A stretch of 64,000 nt of DNA, taken from positions 11,902,501 through 11,966,500 of the forward strand of contig CM076280.1 in NCBI GenBank assembly GCA_038380795.1, read 5' to 3'. Below, in pieces: positions 13,021-25,315 of this stretch. Source of the stretch: Pyrocephalus nanus. Its lineage: Eukaryota; Chordata; Aves; Passeriformes; Tyrannidae. Made by a program: the position numbers and the translations under genes. Positions within the stretch are counted from its first letter, which is position 1. Each line of letters begins with the position of its first letter. The notes below the pieces were generated by a model that saw only the letters and a program-made list of their open reading frames with translations, was not told the DNA's origin and did no database searches.

Positions 13021-13330
13021 ACCATCAGAATTTCCCCCACTGATGGAGGAATCCGAGTCCTGCCCACGGGCAGCATCCCTTCAGTGGGCTCTGCCCTGCC
13101 TGCTCAGGGGACCTGAGCCTGCCCTGCAGCCTCCCCACCCCAGCGGGGCCGCAGTGCTGAGCCCCCTCCTCTGCCCTGCTGGAAGAACAGGGCCAGGGAG
13201 CTGGCACTTGTCCCACCCCTCTGTCCCCATTAATGCCACCACGATGAAATGACACCGTGCAGATGCAGAGCCGCCTGCATAATGGCCCTCACTGCTGCTG
13301 CGTCCCGTCACTCTCCTCCAGGTAATTAAT

Positions 13331-13383
13331 TGCCCTGGAAAGTGCTTTGAGATGCACTGTATGAAAAATGCTGGATAAAAGCG
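13331..13383 (+). mobile_element. possible ancient L2/SINE-type 3' tail
   Basis: The stretch has the order GGAAAGTGCTTTGAGATG, then CACTGTATGAAAAATGCTGG, then ATAAAAGCG. This resembles the AAGTGCTTTGAGAT...GTGCTATATAAA tail shared by L2-type LINEs and the old SINEs that use their machinery. No SINE head (tRNA or 5S A/B boxes) was recognised upstream, and no terminal microsatellite follows. Chance similarity is possible over 50 bp. Confidence 0.45.
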
Positions 13384-13559
13384 ACTGATACAATAGAGCT
13401 GTTGGTATTTAAAGTGGTAAAACCCAAGATAGGATGAGTGAGGAAAATACATTTTTAGTCACTCTTTAAATTAGAAAAGTCCATCAGTGGCAGCTTGGGC
13501 AATCCATTGCTCCTCGCTGCCGTGCTGGGTTTGAGGTGCACACTTCTACAGGCCAGAGT

Positions 13560-13790
13560 CACAATTTCCATATGAACCAGTTATTTGTAACTACTGACAG
13601 GAGGAATTATGTGAAATAAACATAATTTATAGTTATTCCAGGAAAGGCCATCAAAATGAAAACTAATAAGGATTTCTTTCAGCTCAGAAGGTGTCAATTT
13701 GTTAGAAACCAATGGCTAATGTTAGTGCAGCTGACAGAATTATTAATGTGTTTCCAAACAATGTAATTGTTTCTGTGCAGTCCACCTGGC
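13560..13790. promoter_or_regulatory. AT-rich regulatory candidate
   Basis: AAATAAACATAATTTATAG, AAAACTAATAAGG, CAATGGCTAATGTTAG and GAATTATTAATGTG are followed by AAACAATGTAATTGTTTC, a near-palindrome around TGTAATTG/SOX-like ACAATG. Confidence 0.27.
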
Positions 13791-16189
13791 TGGGCCAGGG
13801 ACCATGGCAGCAGGGACACAGCTGAGAACCCGAGGACTGGACTTCTCCAGTGACTTTTTTGTTCTTTAAATTTGCAACTCTCATTTTTTACAGATAACAC
13901 TAAAAGTAACCCCAAAGCTGTGACAGGCATGAAGTGCCAGACATGGGCAGGAACAGAGGTGGCCGAGAGCTGTCAGACTGCCCAGCAGGAGGAACAGGGG
14001 AGCTCAGGGTGCCTCATTCTCTTTTCTCCTCCACAGTTCCCCAGAATGCTGCATGTGTGCAATGACATCCCCTGCATCACTGCTCAGAACACGCCTGCAA
14101 AGGCTTCCTAGAGCATTTCACTCGCTGCTTTTACAGTTTGAGGGCTCCCACCAGTGTTTCACATTATTTTGTATTGCCACAAAATTGGAGAGAGCAATTT
14201 CAAATTCGAAAGACAAATGAGCACAGAGAGATCCCTGATTAGCACCACATTTCTACCTGTAACACAGAACAGCCAGGCTAGAGAAGCAGAGGCATCTGTG
14301 ACTGGGAGAAGTTTATCTTTTGCATCATTTTGTCAGCTCTTTGGGCCAGCAGCAAGGGGCTGATTGAGATGGGGTTCTCCTGGATGCGCTCCCTCTGTGC
14401 CTCTCCAAGCTGGAAATCCAGCAGCACTCCCATGGTCCATGGGAGCTCCCTCATGTCCACAGCAGCTGAGCCACCTGGGCACTGGGGCCCTGGCTCCTGG
14501 TGCTGGGAATGCTGCCAGTGCCACCCACACTGCCCTCTCTTCCTGCAGTCCAGCAAAGCTGGCTGAGTGAGAAGCAGCCAAGTTCAGCAGGGATAGCCTG
14601 GTCCAACAAGAGGGACACCAAGAGACTCATATTTTCACCCTGATTTGGGATCTGTTCTCACACTGTTGGGTCTTTGTCACTTGATGCTGCTGCTCAAGGT
14701 ATTCCCTCGGATCATCACATGAGCAGCTCACTTGGCTTATCTGATGCTGCTCTCAGTCGGTTCGAATCTTATTTATCAAATAGACAGCATTTTGTTTCGA
14801 TGGGTGATTTTTCATCTTCCATTAGTGAAGTTGTTTCCTAGGTTCCCCAGGGCTCTATATTGGGCCCGTTGTTATTTTGTGTTTATATGCTGCCACTGGG
14901 TTATATTATTCATCAGCATGGAGTAGCTTTCCATTTCTATGCAGATGATTCTCAAATTTATTTGTCTGCTAACCCTCGTGCTGTCTCAGCTGTCTCCACG
15001 CTATCAGCCTGTCTCTCTGACATCACAAGATAGATGTGGCAAAACTTTTTGCCGTTAAATTCAGACAGAAGAGGTGAGGCCTGCCTCGATGCCAGCATTT
15101 TATTTCCTGGGATGACACTTCCAATACGATCACTCCCAGGATCTCATCACCACGTTGCCCCTCCTGCTTTACCTCGCTGCTCCCTCCTTGATTTGTTACC
15201 CAGCACGGTGCTGGGCACTCACCTCTGTCTGCAGCAGGATTTGTGGTGCTGCTGTTCTGATGCATTTTAAGGCACTGGGCTAGGGACCAACCTCCCCACG
15301 TCTCACTTCTGCCATTCCCTCTGCAAAGGCCTTTGTTTGTTTTCAGGAGCTGGCAGATGGGACGTCCCATCTCATAGAGCTGTGTAGGTGCTTGGCTCAC
15401 TGATGTCAGCAAGGTGGAGTGGTTTAAAAACATTTCTCAGAATGTTTTAAGATTTTAAATGTCTATGATTCAGTGGCATTTAAAAACCATGACTGCAGGT
15501 ACAAGTCCCAGGTGTCACCATTCACGTTCCTCCTGCAGATACACAGCTTGGAGTGTTTCTCCAGTACAACAGATGGTTCTGAACTGCTGAGGAGCAAGGC
15601 TGGACCCCTCTGTGGGGACCCAGCATCCAACATTCCCCCCCATCACCTCCTCTGGAGTACTGGGGCAGCAGGGAAGCACATGCCCTGCTGGCCATGACCC
15701 ACGGAGTGCCAGCCTGCAGGGTTGGCATGATCAGGAATGAATTGTGGTCATCTCTGTTGGTGCTGAATCAGGCTAAAACATGCATGGGGCAGAATGGAAG
15801 GAAGCTTCAGAGCAGCCCCCGATTCCAGCAGCTGTTGGTGGGGGAATTATCTGCTCAGAGACATCCCCCCCAGGCTGGGGGGGCTGTGGGAGCCTGGAGG
15901 TCCACCCCACAATGCTCCTCCAGAGCTGGGGTTGCTGGGCTGGAAGAGCTCGTGCCTATGGGTGTTGTAAGAGGTTTGGATCATGTGGAAGATGAGGGAA
16001 GCCTGATGGATACCTGCCAGGAATTACAACCTGAGTAGTGTGCTCTTTCACCTGTCTGGTTTTGTCCCCCTCCACAGCAGCAGGGTGGTACCCTGTGGCA
16101 CAGCTCTGCCAGGCTCCAGGGCCCCTGAGCTCATCCTCCTCTCAGTGATGCCCCCAAGCAGTCACAGCTCCCCTCCCCAGTGTGCCACC
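13791..16189. other. noncoding DNA around the L2 remnant
   Basis: Outside 14701-15080 nothing is recognised. 15081-15430 could hold more decayed LINE sequence, but no frame can be followed. Confidence 0.4.
14701..15080 (+). mobile_element. L2-clade LINE reverse-transcriptase fragment (decayed)
   Basis: Reading from 14701 in one frame gives a recognisable piece of a non-LTR retrotransposon RT domain. The LGLSDAALSRFESYLSNR segment (from 14731) matches the part before the palm. VPQGSILGPLLF (14842-14877) is RT block 4. YMLPLG follows, then HGVAFHFYADD (to 14949) with the YADD catalytic box, then a CLSDI...NFLPLNSD segment ending near 15066. The order and spacing fit L2-clade elements of the CR1/L2 group. 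Two in-frame stops (14839-14841, where the Gly before VPQG is expected, and 15031-15033) and an apparent indel near 15065 make it non-functional. Endonuclease, ORF1 and 3' end are not seen, so it is a truncated internal piece. L2 activity in birds is regarded as ancient, so a frame this readable is unexpected. The clade assignment is from remembered family motifs, not a search. Confidence 0.85.
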
Positions 16190-16720
16190 CACAGCTTTAA
16201 AAAGTCCTTCAAAAATAGTCAATTTGTTCCTATAAAGATGAACCAACTAGTTCTCACAAAGACACCAAATAAATCTGCTTCATACATTATTTGTTAACTT
16301 CATCAAATAAAGTACAATTTTATGGCTTAAATGTCAATCTCCACAGCTCATTGAGTTCTTTAAAACAGCAGAGACTTGTCTGTTTACAGAAGCAAAAATT
16401 AGGCAGGCAGCTTTCAGCTGGTGCAGGGACCCTGTTGGCTCGTGCATGAGGAAGAATCATAAAATACATTCGATGTAGAGAGCGTGCAATTTGACAAAGA
16501 CAATTTGATTTGTCCGTGGCTTTTAAAATATTCATCCCACTTTGATGGACTATAGTTTTATAAATATGGATTACCGTTAACTGGCACAGAGAGTTGATGC
16601 CTACAGAGTGTTTCGTGAAGCTTGTTGGGAACGAAGGCCTCCAATAAAAAAAATCATTATCTCTGCCTAAAAACAGTAATCAGTAACGTTTGGTTCATTT
16701 GCAGCTCAGAGGTCAGTGAC
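16190..16720. promoter_or_regulatory. AT-rich conserved-element candidate
   Basis: About 500 bp of AT-rich, non-repetitive DNA with retained CpGs (CATTCGATG, GAGCGTGC, TTACCGTTAAC, GTTTCGTG). It contains GACTATAGTTTTATAAATAT (MEF2-like) near 16547 and CAGTAATCAGTAACG near 16674. The surrounding GC-rich DNA looks unconstrained by comparison. Confidence 0.33.
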
Positions 16721-16959
16721 TCACTTTTTCTGCTTCTGTGTTTGTGATGTTTGGGAGGAAAAGAGTTCCTAGTTTTACTCCTTAGGTCTGGAAGTGGCTG
16801 CTGGAGCTGGGACAGCACTGCTGGAGAGGCACTGGTACGGCCGAGGGGGGTCAAGAGGGCACACTGCAAAATTTAACTGCTGCTTCTGTCAGACAACTAA
16901 ACTGCTGGGTTTGTTTGAGATAAGGAAAAAACAAAGAAGTCAGTAATAAAAGAAACAAA

Positions 16960-17930
16960 AAATAGGACTTGAGATCCAGGGAAAACAGTTACAAGATTTG
17001 ATAGGCTTTTGTTGGCTTCGGATCCAGAGTGAAATCCGACAGCCCGCGCAAGGAGCACGTTACACATGACTTCAGGCTCGCTGAAGCGATAAACCAATAA
17101 TGAGCTTGTTCTGGGAGCAAAGCACTTTGTCTGGGGTTTATCCACACAGCCAAGCACCCGAAGCAGAGCTGGAGAGTCCCATGTAGAGCACATGGACCTG
17201 AAAAGTGAACAAAGAGCTTTGAGTTCCTAACAGTATTTCAACTTGTGAAGTGGTTACAGTTTCCAGCCCAGAAGTTTATTCAAGTTAAGAAAACACATCC
17301 TCAGATTAAAAAGAGTATTGCACCACTGTCAATTTTCAGACGTTGCCATCAGGAAAAAAAAATTACATTTCAGGCTGACGAGCGACTAATCAAGGCAAGT
17401 GAAACGGTGCTGCAATAAATTACTCCGCAGTGAAATAAACCACACAAACAGACCGATGATAATAAATGTAAATTATTTCTCTGAAGAAATTTTCTTGGTA
17501 TATGAGTAATACGAACCATCAGGAAGGAGTCTTCCTTAACATTAATTACAGAAAATGACAAGTGAGCTGATGACTGCGAAGGCTCATTATCTGAGAACAT
17601 ATTCACAACTTTGCAATTTGCGCGAGATGTACTCGGGCTAAATTAATCTCCCTTCTTTGCATGAGCCTCTTCTAATTTTCATGTTATTAACAGGTTTGCA
17701 GTATCACTCAGTGCTTGTCACTCTAATCAGGTTTCGGCATGTTCGCAAAAGCGAAGTGTCATTTATAAGGATAAGCCCTCATAATGGCGCTCTCTTTCAT
17801 GTGGAGAATTCTACAAGGTTGCTTTTAATAAGGTCCTTTAATCATCTCCCTTTGCTCAACTTTTGGCCCCTCTGTTTTTTCATGAAGAGTCATTAAAAGA
17901 CTTTGAAGTTCATCAAGGATGAAAAATTCA
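16960..17930. promoter_or_regulatory. long conserved-element candidate, CpG-retaining AT-rich block
   Basis: Nearly 1 kb with the strongest enhancer-like texture of the window. CpGs persist in AT-rich DNA: TTCGGATCC, CCCGCGCAAG, GCTGAAGCGATAAACC, GACGAGCGACTAATC, TTTGCGCGAGATG, GTTTCGGCATGTTCGC, ATAATGGCGCTC. TAAT words abound, and ATTTATAAGGATAAG (17761) carries a CArG-like core. No repeats or frames explain it. Confidence 0.38.
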
Positions 17931-18046
17931 TGACATTGTGGCAAGAAAAAGGCCAAGTATGGAGGGAGGCTCTGGGCAGGGGATGGGCGCAGTTGGGGAC
18001 AGGGATGGGTGATCCCTCCAGCAGAGCCAGTGCTGAGCCTGCCGTG

Positions 18047-18422
18047 TCACCCTTGGGTGCTCTCTTCTTCCAAAGATGCTGAGTTAAGGGCTGGAGGCTG
18101 GCGAGGGATGGCCTGCACAGGCAGCCGCAGCTTCTCCTCCCTGCAGTTGCCAGTGGCACAGGCAGCAGCATCCTCCCTCTGCTCCTGGGTCAAGTCACGG
18201 CACAGGATCTCTGCCAGCAGTGCCACCGTGGTGGCATCTCCTGTCGGTGGCTGGTGATTGCTGGAGTCCCTCCCCTCCTGACTGCCCCAGCCCTCGGCAT
18301 CAGCACAGCGTTCGTGGAGCTGTGGCTGTGACGCTTCGGCTCCCCCACAGTGACACCCTGGGGTGTCCTCGTGGTGGGAGGACAGCACAGGAGGGACGAT
18401 TCGGGAGCAGATCGATATCCCT
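18047..18422 (-). CDS. unrecognised open frame with splice-acceptor context (possible terminal exon)
   Basis: On the minus strand a pyrimidine-rich run ends in CTTGCAG (18423-18429). After it a frame stays open to a TGA at 18047. Its last third reads as plausible protein, for example VALLAEILCRDLTQEQRED, an amphipathic helix rich in Glu/Arg with mostly G or C third positions, and it ends in LEEESTQG. There is no ATG in frame, so it would have to be an internal or last exon. Against it: all three minus-strand frames are fairly open here, no domain is recognised, no upstream exon is visible, and GC-rich DNA favours long frames. I do not assign a function. Confidence 0.12.
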
Positions 18423-18599
18423 GCAAGCAGCAACACAGGCAGCAGCCAAGGAGGAACGTGGAGCTTTAGAGGGGAGCGTTAATCAGACGCGACATTTCTC
18501 GAGGTCTGCAGCATGGCTGGGCTATTTGAGGTTAACCTTATTCCTCTTCTGTGATTTGATAACACTGGACTGGTGTTTATGCTGGAGCTTTTGAACACA

Positions 18600-19190
18600 A
18601 TGGAAGGAGGGGGAGAACTTTATTAAATTTTTGAAATTCATTTAAGCGGGGCCAGCATAATGAATTGCCAGATCTCGTGTGCACATTGTCCCCAGAAGCA
18701 ACAATAATTTAGGTGGACATAAACCAATATGTAGATTAAAAATGTTTAAGCCAAGTGTCGTAAAATATATAAAAACATAAGGCAGAATTAACATATCAAA
18801 GTTTAGCATTATAAGTAATGACGGGTCAGATATAAGGTTATGTCTGCAAAATTGCATTTCAATATAATAAATCCATTCAAACTCTGTCCAGAGACACAAA
18901 TTGAATCTATAGACAAAGCAACTGCAATCCATTGAATGCTATGAAGTATTCAAGTGAAAACAATGCATTTAGGAAAGGAAATTGGGTGTATTTTAAATAT
19001 ACAGGTGCTTGGAACTTCCATATCGCTTTATGCTCCTGCAGATTTGTATACACTGCATACACAGCCTACTTTTGACAAAGTCCTCAAAATGATGAATTTC
19101 TGATGGAAGACTTGATATTGCAGCAGATCTGTTATGCACCGCTTATCCTGTAACACAAACCATTAATAACAATCCCACTCCCGCCGCACT
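18600..19190. promoter_or_regulatory. AT-rich conserved-element candidate
   Basis: A 590-bp AT-rich block with AAATATATAAAAAC (MEF2-like), AAGTAATGACGGGTC, ATGCACCGCTTATCC and AACCATTAATAACAATCC. It ends abruptly at CGCCGCACTGAGC, where GC-rich DNA resumes. Confidence 0.32.
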
Positions 19191-22100
19191 GAGCTCTCTT
19201 GTTAAGGTTTCAAAGCTTCTGCAGCTCGGCACGCCCCAGGAGGATGTGGCTGTGGGCAGGTGAGCACTGCGAGGGCTGGCCCAGCCCAGGGCACCCCTGC
19301 TCCCTTCCCTGGCATCTCCTCAGCTCTGTGAACAGCCAGAGGCTCCCAGCCCTGCACCCCAGGGCCTCCACCCTCCACCTCTGCCCCAGCCCTGATGAGT
19401 GGCATTTTTCATTCCTCTCTACAGCCAAACTTTCCCTCATGCTCTGTTGCTCCATCCTCCACACCAGCCCTGCCCAGACACTACCCCATGGACCAGGGTG
19501 AGCACAGGTGACGTGTTTACCCAGATCCTGAGCCCTGTGGACTGTGGTGAGGGGGTGGCAGAAGGGCTGCCGTGACACCCGGGAGCATCTCTGGCCCCAG
19601 CAAAGAGGGGAGGCTTTCACCTGCTCCTGCTGCTCTCCCTCTGGCTTGCTGGGATGATGCCAGAGCCAGGAGGGAATCTGTGGCTTCATGTCACAGCGTG
19701 CCCATGCTTGGAGGTGGCAAGCAGGCAGGGAACCCTCCAAACAGCCCAGGGACCAAAGCAGGGTGCCCAGCAACCCCTGCTTGGGGCACAGGAGAGCTCT
19801 GGCAGCGAGGCCTTGGGAGCAGGGATTAAAAGGTGCTTTTGGGAGCTGGTGTGATGGGGAATGCAGGCTTTAATAGACATGTTCATCTTTCAGCAGTGTG
19901 TTTTGCATGTAATAATGTCAGCACACTTCTCATTCTGGCAGAAACTCCACAGATAATTGGAAAGAAGTAAAAATGAAAACATTAGAATTTGCCATGTCAT
20001 ATGTTAACTTTTTATTATTGTATGATGCCAATGGTCCACTGACAGATGCTGTGTTATTAACATTTGATTAAAAATCACTTCAGGTCTAAAGCAGCCTGTT
20101 CAGAAGAGAACATCTTGACAAGCCTGGTGGTTTGTGATTGACAATTAATAACATTCTGTGTGTCACAACACAGATAGTGTGACTTATTGATGCTGGTGTA
20201 ATGCAACACTTTTCATCTGAGCTCTTCAAACTGGTACATAGAAATAGGAGAGAAAGAGCCTAATTCAGCTGGTTTTGATTACAAACACACCAGCCAGTGC
20301 AGAGCTCTCCATCCCAGAGCAGATTGACAGCGTTTGGTGAGATGGACCCTCGTCCCAGCCCTCCACTGCACAGGAAAGGACTTCACATCCCATTTCACCA
20401 CCAAACTTCTGTGCAAGAGTGCAGCATTCAGCTGCAGGGCTAGAGCAGTTACTTGCAGCAGAAAACTGTGTATCAATAGTAAAATTCATTAAGAACATCA
20501 ATTGCCACCTTTGGATGAGGGTTGAAATGTACTATTTCAGTTTTCTTTGCTCTTGCAAAGGCAAATTCTGACAAACTTTGCTCATGCTCTGCCTGCTTTG
20601 AAATAAATGCTTCAGCAGCCCTAGCCATGTTTCTACCCAGAAAAAAGGCTGCTGTAGATTCACGTGCTGCACCACAGCTAGCAGGAACCTGGGCAGCCCT
20701 GCTTGGGAGCAGCCTGGACCTCTGCAAATCCAGCCAACCCCAGCCAAACGGGTCCTTGCCATCTTCAGTTCAGTATTTATTGATGCTGAACCCCTTTCCA
20801 GCACTACAGATCCCCAGGTGCCACAGCTCTGCCTGCTCCTCCCCTCTCCAACACGTGGCTGCCACCTGTACAGCGTGCCCTCTGCTGCTGCTCACCCCAC
20901 ACAGGGAGCCCCGTGCCAGTGTGCCACCTCTCCTGCCAGCTGGGCCAGGGCTGTACGTGTGTGGATACAGTTCCAGCTGAAGCAATGCAAACACTTCCCA
21001 GCCCTAATGCAGTAAGCAGGGGAAATAATTACAGATTTCCAAGATTCAACAGGGAATACTTCTGAGAAATGCGTCCTCCACTGGGAGTTTCATAACCATT
21101 TAATCTAATTTTTCTTGATGTTTTGATCTTCCTTTTAAACAAGGCATTTGTCATTAGCTTTCAAGGAGACAAGTTGCTAATACATTACACTCTTAAAAGG
21201 CCCACAGTTAGTGTCAATGTCTTCTGATGGCTGTTCACTAACAGTACATGAAAGAATTGCCAGTGTCAGTTCCTCTCCACTTGGCTGCATCAGTGATGGC
21301 AGGATGGTCTGGTCCCAGTAGCACTGGCAAGGACACCAGGCCAGGGGACACAGGGTCCAAACTTGGCCTTTTCCCCTCCACTTTTCTTCTCTGGGGCACT
21401 TCTGGTGGGGCTTTTGTCACCTGGTTCATGCTTGGATAGTTCTGAGTGCTCCTGACCATTTCTAAGTGGATAAAAAGCCAATATTCTCTAGGAAAAGGAG
21501 ACATACAAGCCTCAGCACAGCCATTCCTGTCCCTTGCATGTTCTCCTGCAGCAGGTCCAGGGGCACTTGGAAAACCCATCCCTGCCTAGACCTGCCTCAA
21601 GTCTCTGCTCCCTCTGTTCGTCAAAGAGTGGGAACAAAGCAGATGGAAAATATATTTCTTTAACTTCTTGGATGACATAACTTGCATATTAAATAATAAT
21701 GAACCAATAAATTACAAGAAACTAAACAAGCAGAAGAATATGTATGTAGAGTTTGGAGTATTTATAAATTAATAAATCATTCATGATGTATAAACTCCAT
21801 GTAGCTAAATGCATCGTTTACTGAACTTCATCACCTTTCACAACACCCCCACCTCTAACTGGCTGGTTTTAGAGCAGCTGTGCATCTCCACAGAGAGGCT
21901 GGGTGATCAGTGGGTTACAGAGATTGGCAGGACTCAGACACTGCAGCCTCACTAGCAGGGGCAGCACATCCATGGCCATCTTCAGGACTGACATCCCCAT
22001 AAAATCCCATCAGGTAGCACACCCTGGTTTTCCAGGCAGTTCCTGAGAAGGCCAAGTCCAGTGAGCTGTAACTGGTGTCTGTGGAACTGCAGAAACAGTG

Positions 22101-22769
22101 CCCTGGGAACTTGGGACGACTCCCAACCTCCCTGCTCATTCCTCTCCTCTCAGCTGGGGCTCACCTTGGGCACCCCAAGACACTCCTGCAGAATCTGGAG
22201 AACAGGAACACCAAATTCCTATAGAAATGGTTAAGATGGATTTAAAAGTCTGAATTGAGGCTTCTCTGCCGAAGTCCCCAAGCCGTGCTGTTCCCAAAGA
22301 GGCCCAAAGAGCAGGGGCTGCTGTTGGGCAGCTGCACCCATGGCAGGGCTGCCCTTCACCACATACCACACACTCGGTCCCTTCTCTCTGCCTGCGTGAC
22401 TTGTGCACGAGGCAGTGCTGAATGACCAGCAGCAGGTACGAGGTTTTTGACAGAGAGTCATTCCATTCAAATGGTTTTTAACTGGGAGGCATCACAAACA
22501 CTTCCAAGCACCCAGCAGCTGCTGGAGTCCCTAATGCTGGGGCAGGCCACCCCTGCAACTGCAGAAAAAACTGCTTCATCTGTCTGCTAACACAAGTGGC
22601 TTTTCTTTCTACACCTCTAACCTTATGCTGACTTAGTGTAGAAACCCAGCAGACTCCTGCCATCCCCCTCCCAGCAAGCTCCACACACGGGCAGTTCAGG
22701 CTGTGCTCGGATGTTCGATCCAGGAGGAGCAGGCGGGAGGTTGGGAGGGAAAGCTGCATCGCTGCTGCT

Positions 22770-22950
22770 CTGCAGTCAATCAGCCTTTACACACCGACCG
22801 GAGGCTCCCCTGCTCTGGGGTCCCGTGTCGCGACAGGCGCGGTCCTGCCAGGCTGGCTCGGGATGGCGGTGCCCAGCCCCTGGCATCAGTCTGGGAGCAG
22901 CCCGGTGGCCGCTGCTCTGGTTTTGGCGCCTGCACCTGTCACACGGTAAT
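22770..22950. promoter_or_regulatory. weak CpG-rich patch next to a TAATTAAT motif
   Basis: CpG density is raised around CCCGTGTCGCGACAGGCGCG (22823-22842) and GGATGGCGGTGCCC. The patch then changes abruptly to the AT-rich GGTAATTAATGGGTGG at 22945. It is shorter and weaker than a usual island. Confidence 0.25.
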
Positions 22951-24203
22951 TAATGGGTGGGGGATTGCTTTTGACAGGAATTCAATGGCCTGGAACAGAC
23001 TTTGTGCCAGTCTTTTGTGCCTCAGGCAAAGTGCTTACTAAGTAATTTTATGGATACCAAGCTCAAACATTTCACAATTAGCACTTTGTTTGCTTTAGTT
23101 GGTGAAAGGCAGGGTCTTTCCACTGCCCTGCCCTCAGAAACAGAAAGGCTGTTTTTCTCCCAAAACCATTCTCTGGGGTTTAACCTGAGCAGCAGAAATT
23201 GCTGCAGATACAGGGGGGTGGCAAATGCAACCCAGGCAGGGAAGAGACTCGAGGGTGCTGCCAAGGCAAGTTTCTCCTACACCACCCCCAGAGGCACCAG
23301 GATGTGGGCAGTGTGGGCAACAGGCAGCTTCCCACTTTGGGTTTGCAGATGTGTTCCACGAGCCCGTGGTGGAATTTCACCCCATCCTGCCAGCAGCCTG
23401 GCACAGTGCCCATCCCAGGGCACAGAGACCCTCTCCAGCCCCTTGGGAGCAGAGCTGTCCACCCTGCTGACCCTCCTACAGGCCACCACTAGGACAGGTC
23501 AGTTGACCCCTGGCAATGACAGAAATTTACAGATAAGCCCAGTCACAGAACCAGGTTCACACCCAAAGGAGTGGGTTCCCACCCTCTGGCCTCAGCTGCC
23601 ACAGGCAGAGGGGCTGCTGAAGAGCTGCCCTGGGCAGCTGCCACAGGAGACCTCGCCAGGAGCCTCTGAGCTCTGAGACAAGGGCAGGGATATCTCTGTG
23701 CTCAGCAGAGGTATCTTACTGTAAACAGAATATTGCTTTATATGAAACCATTAAAAAGGTCCCTGAGGGCAGCCCTAAGTGTATAATATAATTTTACTCT
23801 GAATCCCTGGTTTGACTTGACTTTACAACAAAACTGTGTTTTCTGTATTTAAGCAGATGCAGTAAAGGAAAGGTCGTGACTGGTGCTGACATGGAAATCT
23901 CATTTGGCTCATGGGTCCCCTTAGGGCCTTTATGCTGTGTGGTACTTCAAACATATTTCAAAGTACAACACTAAAATGTCACCCTTTAATAGACAGAGGC
24001 ATTCCAAGTGTTTCTTGAATTTCCTTGGAAAGTGCTTCCCTGAAGCCACAGGCTCAGCCCGGTTTGGTTTGCAGCCAGCGCAGCTCCAGCACGGCCGAGG
24101 AGCGGCACCGACAGCAGCACTGCAGCCCAACTGCCCCTGGGCCTGGGGGCACAGAGCCTGGCAGCTGCTCCCTGCACTAGCCAAGAATCAGGAAGAATTG
24201 CAG

Positions 24204-24232
24204 AAAAAAAAAAAGAAAAAAAAAGAAAAGAA
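24204..24232 (+). repeat. A-rich tract
   Basis: A nearly pure A run broken by single G's. No retroposon body is visible upstream; the preceding bases are GC-rich single-copy sequence. Confidence 0.85.
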
Positions 24233-25315
24233 CCCAATCAATTTCAAACGGTTACCATATTTTGAATTAATTTCCATTTTCCCTTTCCTCATCCAGTTCT
24301 TCACACTCACTCAGCAGCTCTCTTGGGATCTGAAAGTTATTTTGGCTTTTTTTGAAGTGTTTCAGGTCTAACACAATCTGCACAAGTCACTACAGCCCAA
24401 TCCCCAGATGTGAAGACTCTTGAAAGCAGTTGGATCTCTTCCTGCTGCCAGGCTCAGGCTGCAGTGAGGATGAGTAGCCAGCCAGATGGCCTGGAAATTT
24501 ATTTTATGTAGCTAATTCCTTCAACAAATAAGGAATTTACTGACGAGTCAGAGGGATTGACACTGGTCAGGAAGACCTGAACTTAGTGAATAATTCCTTC
24601 CTTAAAAAGTAGCTAAAGCACTGAAAAAGTTTAATTTCCCTTTGACAGTTAAATCTGACTTAGTTTGAAAATTGACATTTTCATTTGCAGTTTATCCTAC
24701 AAAAAGGAGGCAAACACTCTTCAGATCCTCAGAGACCCAGTGCCTCCTGCTCAGTCAAACGAGACATTCCAGGCTGATCTCAAACCAAGGGGCTGTTTCA
24801 CATTTTTCCTTATTTCCGGCTTTTCAGTCTGGTCAAGGAAAACCAGGAGAAACCTGGTGGCTCCAGCTGTGACCCAAGGCAAGAGCTCCAGCACCTCTGC
24901 CAGCAGGCTGGAGGGGGGATCAGCAGCTCCTTGCCAGGGCTCTCCACAGGGCCAGGATTTACAGTCAGTTGATGCTGTGTGTGTTGTATGCAAGCTTGTT
25001 TTTCTCTTAGCTGCTATAAAAATTAAAGATTTAGGTATATACTGCAAAAGGTACTACCAGTTTTATGTACTAGCATTTCTCTCCCATGATCAGGGCATAA
25101 ATCCAGCTTTTTCAGCATGTCTATAAATTACTCCATATCAACAGGGCAGCTGGGGGTCACCTCAGCAAGGCCAGATAAACCTGTGTAACTTCTGGCTGGG
25201 GCTGCTATCGCTGAATTTCTCACACACTTTGGGACCACTTTGTGTCTGTCTTCACTATCAAACATGGCTGTTGGAAAGGGCTCTTCTAATAGCACTTTCT
25301 TGTTTATTTACCACA

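Larger units (their letters stand above)
19191..25315. other. alternating noncoding DNA
   Basis: GC-rich at 19200-19860, 20270-21000, 21860-22200 and 23200-23680. AT-rich at 19900-20250 (TTAATAACATTCTG, GTGACTTATTGATGC), 21640-21840 and 23700-24000. The 224-codon plus frame 23002-23676 has no domain. CpG-containing GAGGAGCGGCACCGACAG lies at 24099. Confidence 0.4.

Noticed and set aside
14759..14768. GGTTCGAATC, a tRNA B-box-like string
   Set aside because: It lies inside the L2 RT frame (RFES codons); no A box or cloverleaf partners were seen.
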